47,303 nt of DNA, taken from positions 1 through 47,303 of the forward strand of contig SGPL01000195.1 of assembly GCA_004802705.1 (NCBI GenBank). The letters are read 5' to 3'. The DNA comes from Bondarzewia mesenterica. Lineage: Eukaryota; Basidiomycota; Agaricomycetes; Russulales; Bondarzewiaceae. The notes beneath the pieces are model-generated. The model made no database searches. It saw only the letters and a list, made by a program, of their open reading frames with translations, and was not told where the DNA came from. A program made the position numbers and the translations under genes. This document shows, one piece after another, positions 43,760 to 47,303 of this stretch; the first letter of the stretch is position 1, and each line of letters begins with the position of its first letter.

Positions 43760-46087
43760 CAGAACAGAGACTGGTTCTGATAGAAGCTCAATACTTACAC
43801 CAACTCTAGGTGTTGGGCAAGACTAGAACGCCTCTTCCTCTGTATGAGGTCTGCAGTTACATAGGGTGAACCAGAATCATCGTGGTGACTTACGCGGATT
43901 TGGTCTGATTTGGTGAAGAAAATAACAACTTCTGGGAATGCGTAACACGCGCCGCGCGATAAAGCGGGTCGAGCCTAGGTCAAGTTATGATACTTCTATG
44001 TATTGTGCAGGAGGGAGAGCTTCGAAGCGGACTCGAAGTGGTCTGACGCAAGTCTTGGGAAGACCGTTCCGCGGTACCATAATCGAGCCTAATCGAGCAA
44101 ATTTTCAGTCCAAATTTGGACTGCTGTAGGTTTCGCTCATACTTACTACCGCCATACGTCAGACCTCGTCAGACCTCTGCTGCGAGACTATTCTACTTTA
44201 TTTTCTACTTACCAGCACATCCTATCACAAGCTCATTCGCCGTGATAGCCTAGTCTCAGATCGAACTTCCGAAACAGAAGTATTGGGGCAAGTAAGTCGC
44301 AATAGTCCCGTACGTTCTGTAGTCCGTTGTGTGCGTTAGACGAAGTTACGAACCCTGGCGACGATTTTTAGTCCTCTCCACGACTATCTCTATGTATGGC
44401 ATGGGTCACTTCTCAGTAGCATCTCTTCAAGGACTATGTCGCTCGTCGGATCGTTGCCCGGTCCGATTCCTCTCACTCCAATGAAGACACATCTAAACTT
44501 AATGATTTTTCCACATACTTGTCCCTGGGTCGGTGCGCCTTTGACTGTCGACATCGAGACCAATGCGTGCTACTAACCTTCTGAATTCCGGCATAGCCCT
44601 TGTCGTACTGCGGTGCATCATATTGCTACAAATGAAGAGCTGGCGCGCAACTTCTATACGATGCCACTTCTGATAATGAGAGGACTTTTAAAAGTGGAAA
44701 CGATACGCTTCAAAGCAGCGGCATGGAATCAAGCGGTAATGAACGAGATACATGTTGCCGGCTTGTACTTGACGAGCCAATAAGGTACAGTTCTCATTGT
44801 CCATCACGAAACTACGGCCGTAACTTCCTCTCTCTTAGTCGAACACATATGAATGGGCATTGGCACGATGCTGCCGAGATTCTCTACTGATCGTTAGGGT
44901 TCTTACACCGTTGCCTCTCAGCAATCTGTTGTTCATGTCTGCCCAGATCTTCGTTCCCTATTATTGTTCTCCTGTCACCCTCTTCCCGTCTTCGCCCCTA
45001 CAACTTCAACGACGTGGGTTGTGGATCTGAACGCATCCCTTAACAATGCAGTATCAGCCATTGACATCATCACCGAATTGTGACCGTGAATCTAACTGAA
45101 ATTCTTCGCACGTAGACATGCTCTGCTCTTCGTGTTTTGTTTGAAGTGTACGTTCATAGTTTGCTTCTATATTGTCGAATCAAATTACATGATGGTTGAT
45201 TTCGGGATGCCTGACCAAACCAGCTCTGCGATGCGCGCAGAGACAGCAGGCTTCACAGTGACATATGCACATTCGCTGCCTACAGTCCGCACGTGCGATG
45301 GCGAGCGCTGAGCGCTATTACTTCGCCTGTTGACTACCGCTTCCGAGAGCGATCATGCGGTTACCTGCTGATGCACCGGTGGACATCCCCCTCTGTTACC
45401 GCATGGAATTGGAGCAGGATATCAGTGGTGACGGGCCGGAACATAGAATTTTCCCGGCCTGCGATGAACAACGAGTTTCCTCATAATGCGCACATGATGT
45501 GCATGATTTCCCAACACGCCGCGGATTATCGGTGAGCAAAGCTTTCTTATCTGGTTGTAAACGTTGAACGTGAACGTTAACCGAACCCTGAGTCCATGAT
45601 GGGAACGCGCCTTGTTGTGAGCGGGCGACCCATTGCGGAAGCAATGTTATGTCGACACCCGATTTAGTAGGTTTGTTGCTCGATCGGGATGTCGGTGGTA
45701 AGCCTCGGCTTACACTGGTCTGTTTCGTCTCTGAGCTGGGGGTGCATGCCAGATTAGAATCAAGAGCCAACCGTCTATTTTGGAATCTTCAAGGATAAGG
45801 TTCTTAAGTCACGATTGCATGCCAGCTGACTTTTTTCCATTTCTCAGCTTCAATACAACTTACACGTCTACATTCAGACTGGCATGTATCGGCTTGCCCG
45901 ATTTGAGCTTGCTGAGCTAGGTTTCTTCTTGTCTGACTATTCGGGGTTGCACTGTTAAATTCAATGTGTATGCTCCCTCGTGCAGCGTCTTCAAGCACAT
46001 GTCAATCTCGATCTTCTATGATGATTACTTTCCCAGCCGTCTGCCGTTTCATCTGAAAAATCACTTCGATCGGCCGTCTCGCAACGG
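43760..46087. other. 2.3-kb intergenic region upstream of OMA1 and amylase
   Basis: This lies between the divergent OMA1 and amylase starts. Open frames at 43938-44129 (+), 45293-45535 (+) and 45396-45770 (-) are short, overlap each other and carry no motifs. I see no supported gene. It presumably contains regulatory DNA for both neighbours. Confidence 0.4.
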
Positions 46088-46095
46088 TATAAATA
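46088..46095 (+). promoter_or_regulatory. TATA box of the amylase gene
   Basis: TATAAATA lies 71 bp upstream of the amylase ATG, a usual spacing for a fungal core promoter with a short 5' leader. Confidence 0.6.
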
Positions 46096-46165
46096 CGGCG
46101 ACGGGGCAGAGAGGCGAATCTCTAAGCCTTCGACCGCATTGTTACAGTTGTGCTCCCACTTCGTT

Positions 46166-47303
46166 ATGCAGCCATTCAATATCGTTGGAATTCTCGTTGT
46201 TCCCATTCTTGGAGTTTTGGGCAGCCCTCTTGCTGAACGTGCTCCTTCTGGATCAAATTGTAGGTCCAATCGTTCTTTTACATGGTGAATTGGTTGCGTA
46301 TCAATAACATGCAGCCGTTATCATCCAGATGTTCGAGTGGACGTGGGACAGCATAGCTGCCGAATGCACCAATTACATTGGTCCAGCGGGTACAGTGTTA
46401 TTTCTCGCAGGAAAAATGCTTCATTTGATGAACAAACATCCTCACAGGTTACGGCTTCGTTCAAGGTAATGTCATGGTATTTCTGAATGTCGTTCGTAGA
46501 GCTCATGAATGCAAATTTCAGTGAGTCCTGTGGCAGAGCACATCACTGGTAAGGGCCATTTTATACGTCTACCTCTTCGCTGAAGCTCCATAGGCGATCA
46601 ATGGTGGACGGACTATCAACCTGTCTCGTACACGTTGACGTCGAAGCGAGGAAACCGTGACCAATTCCGGAACATGATCACCACTTGCCATGCTGCTGGC
46701 GTCAAAGTCATCGCTGGTAAGTGCATGCAGCTGCTGCCTTCGATTAAATTGTGAGATCAATCAAATTTTTCGTAGACACTATCTTCAATCATATGGCTGG
46801 AATAGACTCCGGTGAGAGCTGGCTCTATCGTCGGCCTACTGTTTGTTCTTTCTCACGAACGTCGCGGCCTATCACAGGAACTGGAGTTGCGGGAAGTAGT
46901 ATGTCACCATATCTTGTCATTTCCGAATGTCTTTAGGTCTCTTACTGCCATTAAATCAGGCTTCACTCATTACAATTATCCCGGAATATATCAGACGCAG
47001 GTGAGCTTAGAAGATTTCCCAAAGTTATCACGCAGTATTGACGATTTGACAGGATTTTCACCATTGCGGACTTGAGCCAGGAGACGATATTGTTAACTAC
47101 GACAACCGTTTGGAAGTACAGACCTGCGAGCTTGTCAATCTGGCTGAGTGAGTGCATTTGGATTGTATGTGCTTCCTCGAGCTTGCTCAATTGTCAGATT
47201 TANNCTAGCGACTAGNNACNGAANNNGNNNNTNNNCGATTNGCAGAATATGGCAGAATGACTNGCNNNGNCTNGNTCAGTNNNCGGTNTCCGACTGGNTT
47301 CCG
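46166..47303 (+). CDS. Secreted GH13 alpha-amylase, 5' part
   Basis: Exons: 46166-46259, 46315-46389, 46448-46465, 46522-46548, 46594-46716, 46776-46811, 46878-46898, 46960-47000, 47053-47147, and one from 47198 into the window edge. The start [19 protein letters not shown] is a signal peptide ending near SPLAERA. Family text follows: [70 protein letters not shown] (conserved region I), [12 protein letters not shown] and [20 protein letters not shown]. It hydrolyses internal alpha-1,4 bonds of starch outside the cell. The catalytic Asp/Glu/Asp regions lie past the window. The last 105 bp contain many N, so the final exon is only approximate (RLAEYG is visible). Confidence 0.93.

Noticed and set aside
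45293..45770. Overlapping ORFs upstream of the amylase gene
   Set aside because: They lie opposite each other, carry no recognisable motifs, and look like chance open frames in intergenic DNA.
1..47303. tRNA genes, rRNA or CRISPR arrays
   Set aside because: No B-box-type GGTTCGAATCC with a matching A box was seen, there are no rRNA-like stretches, and the repeats present are not regularly spaced direct repeats with unique spacers.

Overview
The window comes from a fungus, very probably an agaricomycete basidiomycete. Genes are split by many 45-70 nt GT-AG introns, exons are very short, and the recognisable proteins are fungal: an ARH1-type adrenodoxin reductase, an OMA1-type mitochondrial peptidase, a fungal GH13 alpha-amylase, VAC14 and MRC1. 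Many other pieces look like lineage-restricted agaricomycete protein families. I cannot fix the order or species. Assignments are from reading translations and remembered family patterns; no database search was possible.

Layout. (1) 1-30 kb is a gene graveyard. It holds multi-exon relics of unnamed families on both strands, a MYND-finger relic (8.9-9.8 kb), a MAPR/cytochrome b5-like relic (12.1-12.8 kb), a WD40 relic (21.0-22.5 kb), a Ser-rich surface-type ORF (23.7-24.6 kb), a five-unit minisatellite (27.0-27.4 kb) and a pair of hairpins (8.57-8.68 kb). Most relics have in-frame stops or frameshifts. (2) 30.7-38.6 kb is the most unusual stretch. Decayed but intron-containing pieces of four conserved, functionally unrelated genes lie head to tail on the + strand: an RBM25/Snu71-like splicing factor with PWI domain, VAC14, MRC1 and mitochondrial-type ClpP. 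The ClpP piece sits between two MRC1-like pieces. A gene-capturing transposon is one explanation; I could not find its ends. (3) 38.99-39.65 kb is a 657-bp inverted-repeat element flanked by TA, probably a Tc1/mariner-type MITE. (4) 40.4-47.3 kb is ordinary housekeeping chromosome: ARH1 (+) converging on OMA1 (-) with about 100 bp between them, then a 2.4-kb gap and an alpha-amylase gene (+) that runs off the low-quality right end.

Several relic stops fall where the family context suggests Arg or Trp (CGA to TGA, TGG to TAG). That points to C-to-T decay, by methyl-C deamination or a RIP-like process. The intact genes do not form one pathway: ARH1 and OMA1 are both mitochondrial, while the amylase is secreted.
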